A stretch of 11,199 nucleotides of DNA from Bacteroidota bacterium (GTDB taxonomy: Bacteria; Bacteroidota; Bacteroidia; Chitinophagales; Chitinophagaceae), in the NCBI GenBank assembly GCA_023391315.1, contig JAEWBD010000327.1, positions 1 through 11,199 on the forward strand. Direction: 5' to 3'. The stretch's first letter is position 1, and every line of letters begins with the position of its first letter. A program made the translations under genes and the position numbers. Positions 1 through 6,527 of the stretch are shown here, piece by piece. The notes below the pieces were generated by a model. That model did no database searches and was not told where the DNA came from. It was given only the letters and a program-made list of their open reading frames with translations.

Positions 1-65
1 ACATTATGTTTCATATTGCCATTATGAAAAGGACATTTACTGATGTCGTTAGAATTGTCTCCCAT
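1..65 (-). CDS. katG: Catalase-peroxidase, N-terminal fragment (runs off window)
   Basis: Only the first 21 codons plus two bases lie in the window. The reading from ATG at 65 downwards is MGDNSNDISKCPFHNGNMKH followed by NV. The block SKCPFHNG...KHNV is the characteristic start of bacterial KatG, just ahead of the GGGT.NRDWWPNQL segment that would lie outside the window. KatG is a cytosolic haem enzyme that removes hydrogen peroxide by catalase and peroxidase activity. No catalytic residue is visible here, so the call rests on the N-terminal signature alone. It is transcribed away from the rest of the window, with a candidate Bacteroidota -7 element about 45 bp upstream. Whether the full gene is intact cannot be judged. 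Confidence 0.82.
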   Translation of the reverse strand, partial: MGDNSNDISKCPFHNGNMKHN

Positions 66-111
66 TTTATGCGTTTTTTATTGACTGAAATTTATTGAAT
101 ACTTCGGGTGA

Positions 112-119
112 CAAACTTA
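112..119 (-). promoter_or_regulatory. Candidate katG promoter -7 element (TAAGTTTG)
   Basis: Read on the minus strand this is TAAGTTTG, an exact match to the Bacteroidota -7 pattern TAnnTTTG. It lies 46 bp upstream of the katG ATG, giving a leader of about 43 nt. No TTTG sits at the usual 19-21 bp upstream spacing, so only half of the promoter is supported. The rest of the stretch 66-228 shows nothing else I can name; no T-rich hairpin terminator is visible after the gene that ends at 229. Confidence 0.4.
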
Positions 120-228
120 TAACATTCAGCCAATAAGCATAATCAATTAATTTTATAATTTGATAGATTAAAGCTATGATGTTGATGCCTATAACCTGGA
201 GTTGCTGTTGGCAGGAGGGCAGCGCAAA

Positions 229-810
229 TTATAAATCGTTTAAACCTTTTCCTTTAAGTATATGCTGCATATGTTTTTCAACTCGTGCTGCACGCGTTTT
301 GGATAGTTTGGGTTGAGAAAAATAAAAAATATAGGCTCTTTGCCGCCCCGGAGTTAATGCATTAAACGCTTTTTTTAAAGCAGGCGATCTATCTAATTTA
401 TTTTGAAATTCTTCAGGAACAGTAAATTCCGCAGTCTTTTTAAGCTTTACTTTCAGGCCTGCCTTTTCAACTTCAATCGCTTCATAAATATAGGCTTTTA
501 AAACAGGCTTTAGTTTTATTATCTGCTGAACATTTATAAACCGAACCTGGCGTGCCGACTGTACATTTTTTGTTTGCTGGATAAGGATGTTATCCGCATC
601 ATTCAGCAGAGCACCCTTGAAAAAAAGAAGCGCACAATATTCTTTAAAGCCATGTATCAGAACAATATTTCTTTCCTCAAACGTGTAACAGGGACAGCCC
701 CATTTCAGTTCTTCGGTCAGGCCGCAATCAAGAATGACTGCTCTTAATTGCTCATATTCTTTCTGCCATTTTGAGGCCTTGTTAAAAAAGAAATCAACTT
801 TTGGGTTCAT
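229..810 (-). CDS. YdeI/OmpD-associated family protein (DUF1801 + OmdA domains)
   Basis: A 193-residue soluble protein. Residues about 15-115 fit the DUF1801 (YdhG-like) fold, with LTEELKWGCPCYTF (31-44), LIHGFKEYCALLFFKGALL (51-69) and the ..QSARQVRF.. strand (84-91). Residues about 130-190 fit the OmdA/YdeI C-terminal domain, with FTVPEEFQNKL (129-139), ALTPGRQRAYIFYFSQPK (151-168) and TRAARVEKHMQHI (172-184). Databases often name the family 'bacteriocin-protection protein, YdeI/OmpD-associated', but the biochemical role is not established. I chose the ATG at 810 because MNPKVDFFF is the usual family start; the frame is open upstream to a TTG at 831 and an ATG at 825. It is the last gene of the operon, 51 nt after the DUF4256 gene. 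Confidence 0.85.
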   Translation of the reverse strand: MNPKVDFFFNKASKWQKEYEQLRAVILDCGLTEELKWGCPCYTFEERNIVLIHGFKEYCALLFFKGALLNDADNILIQQTKNVQSARQVRFINVQQIIKLKPVLKAYIYEAIEVEKAGLKVKLKKTAEFTVPEEFQNKLDRSPALKKAFNALTPGRQRAYIFYFSQPKLSKTRAARVEKHMQHILKGKGLNDL

Positions 811-861
811 GCTTCCATCCGGCATAATCAATTATTTTATGCATGTTTTACAATTAATAAA

Positions 862-1419
862 TTAAACCCTCAGCAAACCGCGAAACCCTCTTGCTGCATA
901 ATAAGATTCAGCACCATTATGATAAGTGAAAACATGGTTGTAGCGGCGGTCACAGAAAAGGGCGCCGCCAAGTTCCCTTATTTCAGCAGGGGTAGTTATC
1001 CAGCTTGAAGTTTTTGTATCGAACTTTCCTGTTTTTTGCAATTGCCTATATTCGTTTTCCGTTAATAGTTGTATGCCCATTTCAGTTGCCATTTGCAGGG
1101 CACTATTCTTTGGTTTGTGCTCTTTTCTTGATTCAAGCGCTTCGTGATCATAACAAAGGCTTCTGCGGTCTTTAGGGCTTTCTGCTGAGCAATCATAAAA
1201 AACATATTCGCCCGTGTTTTTATCAAATTCAACAACGTCAGGCTCGCCACCTGTTTCTTCCATTTCACGGAGCGACCACAACTTTTCAGGATTCGCTTCA
1301 AGTTTGGCCTGCACTTTATTCCATTCAAGGCCCTTGTGGCGGTGCATATTTTTTTCAAAACGGTTTCTTAGAATTTTAAGCAACTCTGCCTGTTCCGTTT
1401 GTGGTAATTGTTTTTTCAT
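862..1419 (-). CDS. DUF4256 domain-containing protein
   Basis: A 185-residue protein with no signal peptide or membrane segment, full length for the DUF4256 family. Recognisable blocks are ILRNRFEKNMHRHKGLEW (16-33), the MEETGGEPDVVEFD segment (53-66), YDCSAESPKDRRSLCYD (75-91) and a C-terminal block at 130-185 containing GKFDTKTSSWI..TP, LGGALFCDRRYNHVFTYHNGA and YYAARGFRGLLRV. The many invariant charged and aromatic residues look like an enzyme or ligand-binding fold, but no function is established and I do not assign one. The start ATG at 1419 overlaps the stop TGA of the DoxX-like gene by 4 nt (ATGA), which suggests translational coupling within the ArsR operon. Confidence 0.85.
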   Translation of the reverse strand: MKKQLPQTEQAELLKILRNRFEKNMHRHKGLEWNKVQAKLEANPEKLWSLREMEETGGEPDVVEFDKNTGEYVFYDCSAESPKDRRSLCYDHEALESRKEHKPKNSALQMATEMGIQLLTENEYRQLQKTGKFDTKTSSWITTPAEIRELGGALFCDRRYNHVFTYHNGAESYYAARGFRGLLRV

Positions 1420-1816
1420 GCGTTTTGTTTATTGGTTATTTTTAAAACGATTTTTCTATCCACAGGCCTGAAATACCATGACAAAATAGTGAGAATTAAT
1501 AAAAGTGTTGGTCCGAATAATTCCTTTGCTTCGTTACCCACTGTTAAATGCGAAATAATTGCCCCCGACATGAGGAAGAAAAATCCTGCATATGCCCATT
1601 CTTTCAGCAAAGGAAATTTTGGAATAAGCACAGCAATAACCCCTAGGATTTTCCAGGTGCCGATTATCGTTAGAAAATAAATGGGATATCCCAACCCTGC
1701 AGATGTTTTCTCAACTTCTTCTTTGGTTTTGAGTAGCTGAACAATGGCAGTTGAAGTCATGCCCAGTGCCAGCCAAACTGTGGCGATCCAATAAATGATT
1801 TTATTCCTTTATTCAT
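1416..1816 (-). CDS. DoxX-like integral membrane protein with apparent 1-nt N-terminal frameshift
   Basis: The body of the protein is in one frame: four hydrophobic segments (IIYWIATVWLALG..., IYFLTIIGTWKILGVIAVLIP, WAYAGFFFLMSGAIISHL, PTLLLILTILSWYF) with the GYP..F and LTVGN features of DoxX-like proteins. The first ATG in that frame is at 1760, which would start inside the first helix. Upstream, the same frame encodes 16 good codons (RNKIIYWIATVWLALG) and then hits TAA. The natural start is the ATG at 1816, which forms an ATGA overlap with the stop of the SRPBCC gene, but it is one base out of register. Adding one A to the AAA run just after ATGAAT (about 1808-1810) gives MNKRNKIIYWIATV and a 133-residue protein. 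Either the gene is newly inactivated, or the base is a sequencing error, or a shortened 114-residue form from 1760 is made. Confidence 0.72.
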
Positions 1817-2286
1817 AATGCAGCTTTTAATCTGTTTACAATTTCCTGCAGGCGGTTATGGGCCATATTGATGCCTTGTGCAAAAGGCATTTGAAGCAGT
1901 TGGTTTTTGAATTCTTCCGACTTAAATAATATTTGCATGGTAAGCCTGCTCGTATCATCTGTAAGTTTTTCAAATTCCAGGTATTCAAGCTGAACGGGAA
2001 ACGGTGTATTTTCCATTTTAAATGTTCTTGTGATTTTTTGGTTAGGTATAAATTCATGTATAGACCCATTTGCCCTAAACACCACCTTGCCTTCATGCGA
2101 TGTTTCAAACTGGTAACTGCCGTGTTGTTTATTCTCCAGCTTCAGCACTTTTGTACCCATCCATTGTTCTACAATTTCAGGATCTTCATACGCTTTAAAA
2201 AGTAATTCCACGGGCAAATCAAACTCTCTTGTTATTATGATTTCCTGTTTGCCGTTTTCAGCATTAACTTTTGTTTTTCTTTCCAT
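1813..2286 (-). CDS. SRPBCC / AHSA1-like domain protein
   Basis: A 157-residue single-domain protein of the START/Bet v1-like SRPBCC superfamily, AHSA1 (Hsp90-activator homology) branch. The N-terminal strand and helix read IIITREFDLPVELLFKAYEDPEIVEQWMG (16-44), with the typical 'DPE...QWmG' turn, followed by the curved sheet (GSYQFE, VVFRANGSIHEFIPNQKITRTFKME, RLTMQILFKS) and the long C-terminal helix (about 138-154). These proteins have a hydrophobic cavity and bind small lipophilic ligands or act as chaperone cofactors; the ligand here is unknown. The start at 2286 lies 7 nt after the ArsR stop and the stop overlaps the next ATG. The ArsR-SRPBCC pairing is very common in bacteria. Confidence 0.88.
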   Translation of the reverse strand: MERKTKVNAENGKQEIIITREFDLPVELLFKAYEDPEIVEQWMGTKVLKLENKQHGSYQFETSHEGKVVFRANGSIHEFIPNQKITRTFKMENTPFPVQLEYLEFEKLTDDTSRLTMQILFKSEEFKNQLLQMPFAQGINMAHNRLQEIVNRLKAAL

Positions 2287-2293
2287 AAAATAA

Positions 2294-2620
2294 TTATTTT
2301 TTGGTTTTGTATTTCTTCATAATTGTTTCCAGTTTATTAAACCTGTCGTCCCACATCTGCCGGAAGGGTTCGATAAAATCATCTACTTCTTTCATTTTTT
2401 TTGCATTGATATAATAATAAATTTCCCGTCCGGTTTGCTGCTGTGCAAGCAGTTCGCATTCGGTGAGTATTTGCAAATGTTTTGATACCGTTGGCCTGGC
2501 AGTATCAAACCTGGAGGCTATTGCCCCCGCTGTCATAGATTGTGAGGCTGCCAGCAGGAGCAATATTGCCCTTCTTGTAGGATCCGCTATTGCCTGGAAT
2601 ACATCGCGTCTTAAATTCAT
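2294..2620 (-). CDS. ArsR-family winged-helix transcriptional repressor
   Basis: A 108-residue protein with a full ArsR/SmtB winged helix: DVFQAIADPTRRAILLLLA (6-24) is the classic 'aLadpTRraIL' opening, the helix-turn-helix spans about 29-55 (MTAGAIASRF...TVSKHLQIL, recognition helix 42-53), and the wing follows (QQTGREIYYYIN, 61-72). The C-terminal helix ending in FRQMWDDRFNKLETI is typical of the ArsR subgroup linked to SRPBCC genes. The metal-sensing motif ELCVCDL is absent; the single cysteine (C55) lies outside it, so it is unlikely to be an arsenic or metal sensor of the classic type. It heads the five-gene operon and its start is preceded by a paired dyad that overlaps the promoter, so autorepression is the natural inference. 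Confidence 0.93.
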   Translation of the reverse strand: MNLRRDVFQAIADPTRRAILLLLAASQSMTAGAIASRFDTARPTVSKHLQILTECELLAQQQTGREIYYYINAKKMKEVDDFIEPFRQMWDDRFNKLETIMKKYKTKK

Positions 2621-2621
2621 T

Positions 2622-2669
2622 GCGTAGCTATTTGACTACAAATATATATATGTAGCTATTTAACTACGC
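2622..2669. promoter_or_regulatory. Duplicated dyad operator at the arsR promoter
   Basis: Two copies of GTAGCTATTT(g/a)ACTAC occur at 2624-2639 and 2652-2667, 28 bp apart start to start. Each is itself an imperfect dyad (GTAG...CTAC), and the whole block is also a larger dyad (GCGTAG at 2622-2627 against CTACGC at 2664-2669; CTACA at 2636-2640 against TGTAG at 2651-2655). The block begins 2 bp upstream of the arsR ATG and contains the -7 element. Position and symmetry fit an ArsR autoregulatory operator; binding is inferred. Confidence 0.82.
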
Positions 2670-2690
2670 AATTTTTTTTTGAATTTTTTT
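2639..2690 (-). promoter_or_regulatory. Promoter of the arsR operon, with upstream A-tracts
   Basis: On the minus strand TATATTTG (2646 to 2639) matches the -7 pattern TAnnTTTG exactly. A weak -33 match (TTG, 2671-2669) lies 22 bp upstream, slightly far. Just upstream, runs of nine and seven A on the transcribed-direction strand (2672-2680 and 2684-2690) resemble an UP element. The -7 box lies in the gap between the two operator copies, so repressor on either copy would cover the promoter. Confidence 0.6.
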
Positions 2691-2734
2691 GTGATTGGTT
2701 AATAGTGGTCAATACCTGCAGATTAACAAGCTGT

Positions 2735-2765
2735 TTTGTACGTTAATTGATTTAAGGTACTTTTG
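2735..2765 (+). promoter_or_regulatory. Bacteroidota-type promoter for the DUF6580 gene
   Basis: TTTG at 2735-2738, a 19-bp spacer, then TACTTTTG at 2758-2765: an exact fit to the TTTG-N19-TAnnTTTG consensus. Predicted transcription start is near 2769, leaving a leader of about 15 nt to the ATG at 2784. This shows that the in-frame TTG at 2763 is part of the promoter and not a start codon. Confidence 0.8.
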
Positions 2766-2783
2766 TGTTTTAAATCTATCGGT

Positions 2784-3353
2784 ATGAAATTATCAAGACA
2801 AACCCTTTTTTTCTTTATTATTTTAGTTGTTGTAGCAACGCTTGTAAAATTTATTTGTGCACCGCAAATAAATTTTAGCGGCTTTACGGCCGTAATTGCC
2901 ATTTCATTGTTTGCGGGCTTAACCATACGCGATAAGAAGCTTGTGTTTCTTTTGCCTTTGCTGGCGCTCTTTCTCAGCGATGTTTTGTTACAGGCATTAT
3001 ATGCTTTAAATATTTTTCCCTTCGCCGGTTTTTACAGCGGGCAAATAATGAATTATGCTTTGTTTGTTGCCCTTGCGTTTATAGGCATTGCATTCAGGAA
3101 TTATAAAACCACAGGCGTTGTGGCATCGGCAATTATGGGCCCTACAGTTTTCTTCCTGCTTTCTAATTTTATTGTATGGAAAACGCAGGCTAATATTATG
3201 GGTTACAACCAGGATATTAGCGGTCTTTGGCAATCTTACGCTTTTGGCTTGCCGTTTTATCGCAACAGTTTAATATCAACTTTTATATTCCTCCCGGTAT
3301 TTATTGCAGTTTATAACCGCATTAAATATGGAAAATTGAGCCTTGCACATTGA
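2784..3353 (+). CDS. DUF6580 family integral membrane protein (putative transporter component)
   Basis: A 189-residue hydrophobic protein with about six membrane segments (roughly 8-24, 33-48, 52-70, 88-104, 111-131, 164-177). Family-type blocks are APQINFSGFTAVIAISLFAG (26-45), LLALFLSD (59-66), FFLLSNFIVW (123-132) and YAFGLPFYRNSLI (152-164). The fold resembles small substrate-binding membrane subunits, and databases call the family a putative transport protein, but the substrate is unknown and no ATPase or partner gene is nearby. The start at 2784 is set by the promoter, which covers the earlier in-frame TTG. The gene stands alone between its own promoter and a strong terminator. An unusually long perfect inverted repeat lies in codons 21-31. 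Confidence 0.8.
   Translation: MKLSRQTLFFFIILVVVATLVKFICAPQINFSGFTAVIAISLFAGLTIRDKKLVFLLPLLALFLSDVLLQALYALNIFPFAGFYSGQIMNYALFVALAFIGIAFRNYKTTGVVASAIMGPTVFFLLSNFIVWKTQANIMGYNQDISGLWQSYAFGLPFYRNSLISTFIFLPVFIAVYNRIKYGKLSLAH
2845..2877. repeat. 13-bp perfect inverted repeat inside the DUF6580 gene
   Basis: TAAAATTTATTTG (2845-2857) is mirrored exactly by CAAATAAATTTTA (2865-2877) across a 7-base spacer; inside it a U-G and a G-C pair extend the possible RNA stem and leave a 3-base loop. It lies about 60 bp after the start codon, where a stem could affect early elongation. It also encodes the conserved KFICAPQINF region, so the symmetry may be a by-product of codon choice. Confidence 0.7.
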
Positions 3354-3375
3354 TTGTTTAGTGTTGTAATATTTT

Positions 3376-3406
3376 AAAGCCTTGCCTTATTGAGCAAGGC
3401 TTTTTT
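3376..3406 (+). terminator. Rho-independent terminator after the DUF6580 gene
   Basis: A 10-bp perfect stem AAAGCCTTGC / GCAAGGCTTT (3376-3385 and 3394-3403) with an 8-base loop is followed by a T run ending at 3406. It sits 23 bp after the stop codon and separates this gene from mqo. Confidence 0.9.
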
Positions 3407-3470
3407 ATTCCGGCAGAAAGAGGATATGAATTGAAGAATTAGTTAACGATTATAATTATAAATTGAGTGT

Positions 3471-4958
3471 ATGCAAAAAGTTTCAAAAGCAGATGTATTA
3501 TTGATAGGCGCAGGCATTATGAGTGCAACGCTCGGCATGCTGCTTAAGTTACTGGATAATTCCCTGCGGATAAGAATTGTTGAACGCCTCGACAGCGCTG
3601 CTGCTGAAAGTTCAGATGCGTGGAATAACGCAGGCACAGGCCATTCGGCATTTTGCGAATTAAATTATACGCCCGAAAAAGCTGATGGCTCAATTGATAT
3701 TTCCAAAGCTATTAAAATAGCAGAGTCTTTTGAAACAAGCAAACAATTCTGGTCATACCTCGTAACAAATAATATCGTGGAAAAGCCACAGGATTTTATA
3801 CGTTCTATTCCCCACGTAAGTTTTGTATGGGGCGATGACAACGTTAATTATTTAAGAAAGCGTTACATGGCTTTGCAGCAAAACAGTTTGTTTGAAGGCA
3901 TGCAATTTTCTGAAGATGATGCTGAAATTGCCAGGTGGGTTCCGTTGGTAATGAAAGACAGGGATACGAATAATGAAGCAGTTGCTGCCACAAAAATGAA
4001 CCTTGGTACAGATGTAAACTTCGGTTCGCTTACCCGCTGTATGTTCAACCGTTTATTAAAGTTTGATGATGTGCAGGTGCATTACGGCCAGGAAGTGGAA
4101 GATATTGAAAAGCATGATGACTATTGGCATGTAAAAGTAAAAGATGAAGAAACAGGCAATAACAGTTTTATTGTTGCACGCTTTGTTTTTATAGGTGCAG
4201 GCGGTGGCTCACTGCCATTATTATTAAAATCCGGTATTCCAGAAGCAGAGGGTTATGGTGGTTTTCCTGTGAGTGGCCAATGGCTGCGTTGCAATGATGA
4301 AGCAGTTATTCAACAGCATCATGCAAAAGTATATGGCCTTGCAAAAGTGGGTTCGCCACCAATGTCAGTTCCGCATCTTGATACCCGATGGATAAAAGGC
4401 AAACAGGAATTACTGTTTGGCCCTTTTGCAGGTTTCACCACAAAATTCCTGCGGCATGGTTCTGCATTCGATCTTTTTAAATCGGTTAAAACAGATAATA
4501 TAAAGCCAATGGTTATTGCCGGGCTGCATAATATTCCGCTCACAAAATATTTAATTGAACAGGTGATGCAATCGCCAGAAGACAGGCTGGAAGCGCTGAA
4601 AGAATATTATCCTGATGCAAAGCTTGACGAATGGGAACTGGTGGTGGCGGGCTATCGTGTGCAGGTAATTAAGAAAGATGAAAAAGAAGGCGGCATACTG
4701 GAGTTTGGAACGGAAGTAGTAAGTGCTGCTGATAGAAGTATTGCCGCATTGCTGGGCGCTTCGCCGGGTGCGTCAACAGCCGTTTCTATTATGCTTGATT
4801 TACTGGCGCGTTGCTTTCCTGAAAAATTAAAGCAGGATAGCTGGCAGCAAAAGCTGAAGGAAATGATCCCTTCTTACGGCAAATCTTTAAAAAATGACAG
4901 CGCATTGCTTGCCCGGGTAAGAAAAAATACTACCGGAGTATTAGGATTAGAACTCTGA
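3471..4958 (+). CDS. mqo: Malate:quinone oxidoreductase
   Basis: A 495-residue FAD enzyme of the Mqo family, full length. It oxidises L-malate to oxaloacetate and passes electrons to the quinone pool (menaquinone is usual in this phylum), acting as a peripheral membrane enzyme in place of, or next to, NAD-dependent malate dehydrogenase. The dinucleotide-binding loop DVLLIGAGIMSATLG is at 8-22, with E38 at the end of the second strand where the FAD ribose is bound. Further family signatures are SSDAWNNAGTGHSAFCELNYTP (47-68), the GAGGGSLPLL segment near 242, and the C-terminal block with LEFGTEVV...ADRSIAALLGASPGASTAVSIM. No consensus promoter is clear in the 64 bp after the preceding terminator. 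The next gene follows 112 bp later on the same strand with no terminator between, so read-through is possible. Confidence 0.96.
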   Translation: MQKVSKADVLLIGAGIMSATLGMLLKLLDNSLRIRIVERLDSAAAESSDAWNNAGTGHSAFCELNYTPEKADGSIDISKAIKIAESFETSKQFWSYLVTNNIVEKPQDFIRSIPHVSFVWGDDNVNYLRKRYMALQQNSLFEGMQFSEDDAEIARWVPLVMKDRDTNNEAVAATKMNLGTDVNFGSLTRCMFNRLLKFDDVQVHYGQEVEDIEKHDDYWHVKVKDEETGNNSFIVARFVFIGAGGGSLPLLLKSGIPEAEGYGGFPVSGQWLRCNDEAVIQQHHAKVYGLAKVGSPPMSVPHLDTRWIKGKQELLFGPFAGFTTKFLRHGSAFDLFKSVKTDNIKPMVIAGLHNIPLTKYLIEQVMQSPEDRLEALKEYYPDAKLDEWELVVAGYRVQVIKKDEKEGGILEFGTEVVSAADRSIAALLGASPGASTAVSIMLDLLARCFPEKLKQDSWQQKLKEMIPSYGKSLKNDSALLARVRKNTTGVLGLEL

Positions 4959-5070
4959 TGATTTTAAAATCGATGCGGCAAACATTGTTGTATTATTAGA
5001 TTAATTGTTAACAATAAAAATGTTTTAATTAATGGCACGAAATTTCTTTTAGTATATAAAAACATTATTT

Positions 5071-5544
5071 ATGGAAAACAATAAAATGGTGGCTGAAGTG
5101 CTCAATGACCTTATACAAATTAATAATGACCGCATAGACGGCTATGAAAAAGCGATAAAAGAATTAAAAGCTGAAGATAATGATCTGAAAAATGCTTTTC
5201 TTGGTTATATAGACCAAAGCCGTAACCTGAGGAATGCCCTTGGAACAGAAGTAGAAGTGCTTGGTGCGAAAATGGAAGATGGTACAACTGCAAGCGGTAA
5301 AATTTACCGGGCATGGATGGATGTGAAAGCCATGTTTACCGGTAAGGACAGGCAAACTATTTTGAACAATTGTGAATATGGGGAAGATGCTGCACAAAAA
5401 GCGTATAAATCTGCACTCGAAACAGAAGGCTTGCCTGCGTACATTTTCACATTGATTACAAAACAAAAAGATGATTTAAAAAAATCCCATGATACAGTAA
5501 AAGCATGGCGCGACCAGGAAAGAATGGCGCATAAAGAAGCTTAA
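5071..5544 (+). CDS. PA2169-family (DUF2383) four-helix-bundle protein
   Basis: A 157-residue, highly helical, charged protein without signal peptide. It matches the ferritin-like PA2169/DUF2383 family: VLNDLIQINNDRIDGYEKAI (10-29) opens helix 1, a long helix contains the LRNALGTEVEVLG segment (53-65), then the gly-rich joint and GKIYRAWMDVKAMFTGKDRQTILNNCEYGED (76-106), and the last helix ends in KKSHDTVKAWRDQERM. Several carboxylates (D23, E26, E60, E102, E105) recur at helix faces as in ferritin-like bundles, but metal binding is an inference. Related proteins are often associated with stress or stationary phase. The gene follows mqo by 112 bp and ends in its own strong terminator. Confidence 0.83.
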   Translation: MENNKMVAEVLNDLIQINNDRIDGYEKAIKELKAEDNDLKNAFLGYIDQSRNLRNALGTEVEVLGAKMEDGTTASGKIYRAWMDVKAMFTGKDRQTILNNCEYGEDAAQKAYKSALETEGLPAYIFTLITKQKDDLKKSHDTVKAWRDQERMAHKEA

Positions 5545-5573
5545 TTATAAATGGTTTCGTACAACTAAACCTC

Positions 5574-5599
5574 AGCCGGATAGCGATATCCGGCTTTTT
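5574..5599 (+). terminator. Rho-independent terminator after the PA2169-family gene
   Basis: A perfect 9-bp stem AGCCGGATA / TATCCGGCT (5574-5582 and 5587-5595) with a GCGA tetraloop is followed by five T. The opposite strand lacks a U-run, so it serves the plus-strand gene; the converging minus-strand gene ends 22 bp further on. Confidence 0.9.
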
Positions 5600-5620
5600 A
5601 TTTATGCAATGAACTCAAAT

Positions 5621-6514
5621 TCATTTTGCAAATTGTTTGCTGACAATCAGGTTTTTGTCGCCGGGCTTATAAACATAAAAACCTTCTCCGGTTTTTACAC
5701 CAAGCTTGCCGGCAGTTACCATATTTATCAGTAACGGGCAGGGTGCATATTTTGGATTCCCAAAACCTTCGAACAAAACTTTTAGTATGGAGAGGCAAAC
5801 ATCAAGGCCAATAAAATCTGCCAGTTGCAAAGGGCCCATGGGATGCGCCATTCCAAGCTTCATAATTGTATCAATTTCTTCAACACCTGCAATGCCTTCA
5901 TATAAACTAATGATGGCCTCATTGATCATAGGCATTAAAATTTTATTGGCTATGAAACCGGGATAATCGCTTACCACGCAGGGAACTTTGCCTAACTTTT
6001 TGGAAAGTTCAGTCACCATTTGCGTAACGGCAGGCTCAGTAAGAAAGCCATTGATTATTTCAACCAGCTTCATTACGGGCACCGGGTTCATAAAATGCAT
6101 GCCGATAACTTTTTCAGGCCGTTTAGTTGCCGATGCAATTTTTGTTATAGATATAGAGGAAGTATTGGTAGCCAGTATGGCTGAAGCCGGCGCATATTCA
6201 TCTATCTCTTTAAAAATTTTCAATTTAAGCCCGGGGTTTTCTGTTACAGCTTCCACAACCATATCTGCATCTACAACGCCTTCCTTTATTGATGTAAATG
6301 TTGAAATGTTAGTAAGTGAATTTTTTTTTGTTTCCTCCGTGATTATACCCTTTGCAATTTGCCGGTCGAGATTTTTGGAAATATTTCGCAGCGCTGATTC
6401 AAGTTTTTCAGGGCTTATATCAATAAGGTTTACATCAAAATTATTTTGTGCAAAAACATGGGCAATGCCATTACCCATAGTGCCGGCGCCTATTACGGAA
6501 ACTTTTTTTATCAT
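5621..6514 (-). CDS. 3-hydroxybutyryl-CoA (3-hydroxyacyl-CoA) dehydrogenase
   Basis: A 297-residue NAD-dependent dehydrogenase of the short, stand-alone HBDH type, without a fused enoyl-CoA hydratase. It interconverts (S)-3-hydroxyacyl-CoA and 3-oxoacyl-CoA in fatty acid or butyrate/hydroxybutyrate metabolism. The Rossmann loop VIGAGTMGNGIAHVFA is at 7-22 with D32 for NAD ribose; the catalytic region is NTSSISIT (117-124), H140 in GMHFMNPVPVMKLVEI (138-153) with E152 as its likely partner, and N190 in YPGFIANK. The C-terminal domain ends in GVKTGEGFYVY. I chose ATG at 6514 because MIKKVSVIGAG is the normal family start; the frame stays open 48 codons upstream, but that extension only translates the intergenic repeat. 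It follows the TPR gene by 88 bp on the same strand. Confidence 0.93.
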   Translation of the reverse strand: MIKKVSVIGAGTMGNGIAHVFAQNNFDVNLIDISPEKLESALRNISKNLDRQIAKGIITEETKKNSLTNISTFTSIKEGVVDADMVVEAVTENPGLKLKIFKEIDEYAPASAILATNTSSISITKIASATKRPEKVIGMHFMNPVPVMKLVEIINGFLTEPAVTQMVTELSKKLGKVPCVVSDYPGFIANKILMPMINEAIISLYEGIAGVEEIDTIMKLGMAHPMGPLQLADFIGLDVCLSILKVLFEGFGNPKYAPCPLLINMVTAGKLGVKTGEGFYVYKPGDKNLIVSKQFAK

Positions 6515-6527
6515 AGTGTTTGTATTA

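Noticed and set aside
24..98. Short plus-strand frame of 24 codons
   Set aside because: It overlaps the katG start on the other strand, and its sequence shows nothing protein-like.
1804..1816. Programmed frameshifting as an explanation for the DoxX start
   Set aside because: The bases after the ATG (AATAAAG) do not form a slippery heptamer; tRNA re-pairing by one base would be poor. A plain indel or sequencing error is simpler.
2294..2620. Arsenic-resistance regulator reading of the ArsR protein
   Set aside because: The metal-binding cysteine motif is absent and no arsenic transporter or reductase gene is nearby.
2763..2783. TTG start giving a 196-residue DUF6580 protein
   Set aside because: This TTG lies inside the -7 promoter box, so it would not be in the transcript.
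2723..2926. Minus-strand frame whose translation resembles the DUF6580 segment KFIC.QINF
   Set aside because: The resemblance comes from the perfect inverted repeat at 2845-2877, not from a second gene.
4960..4971. Perfect palindrome GATTTTAAAATC just after mqo
   Set aside because: It has no loop and no T run, and such AT-rich palindromes arise often by chance; too weak to call an operator or terminator.
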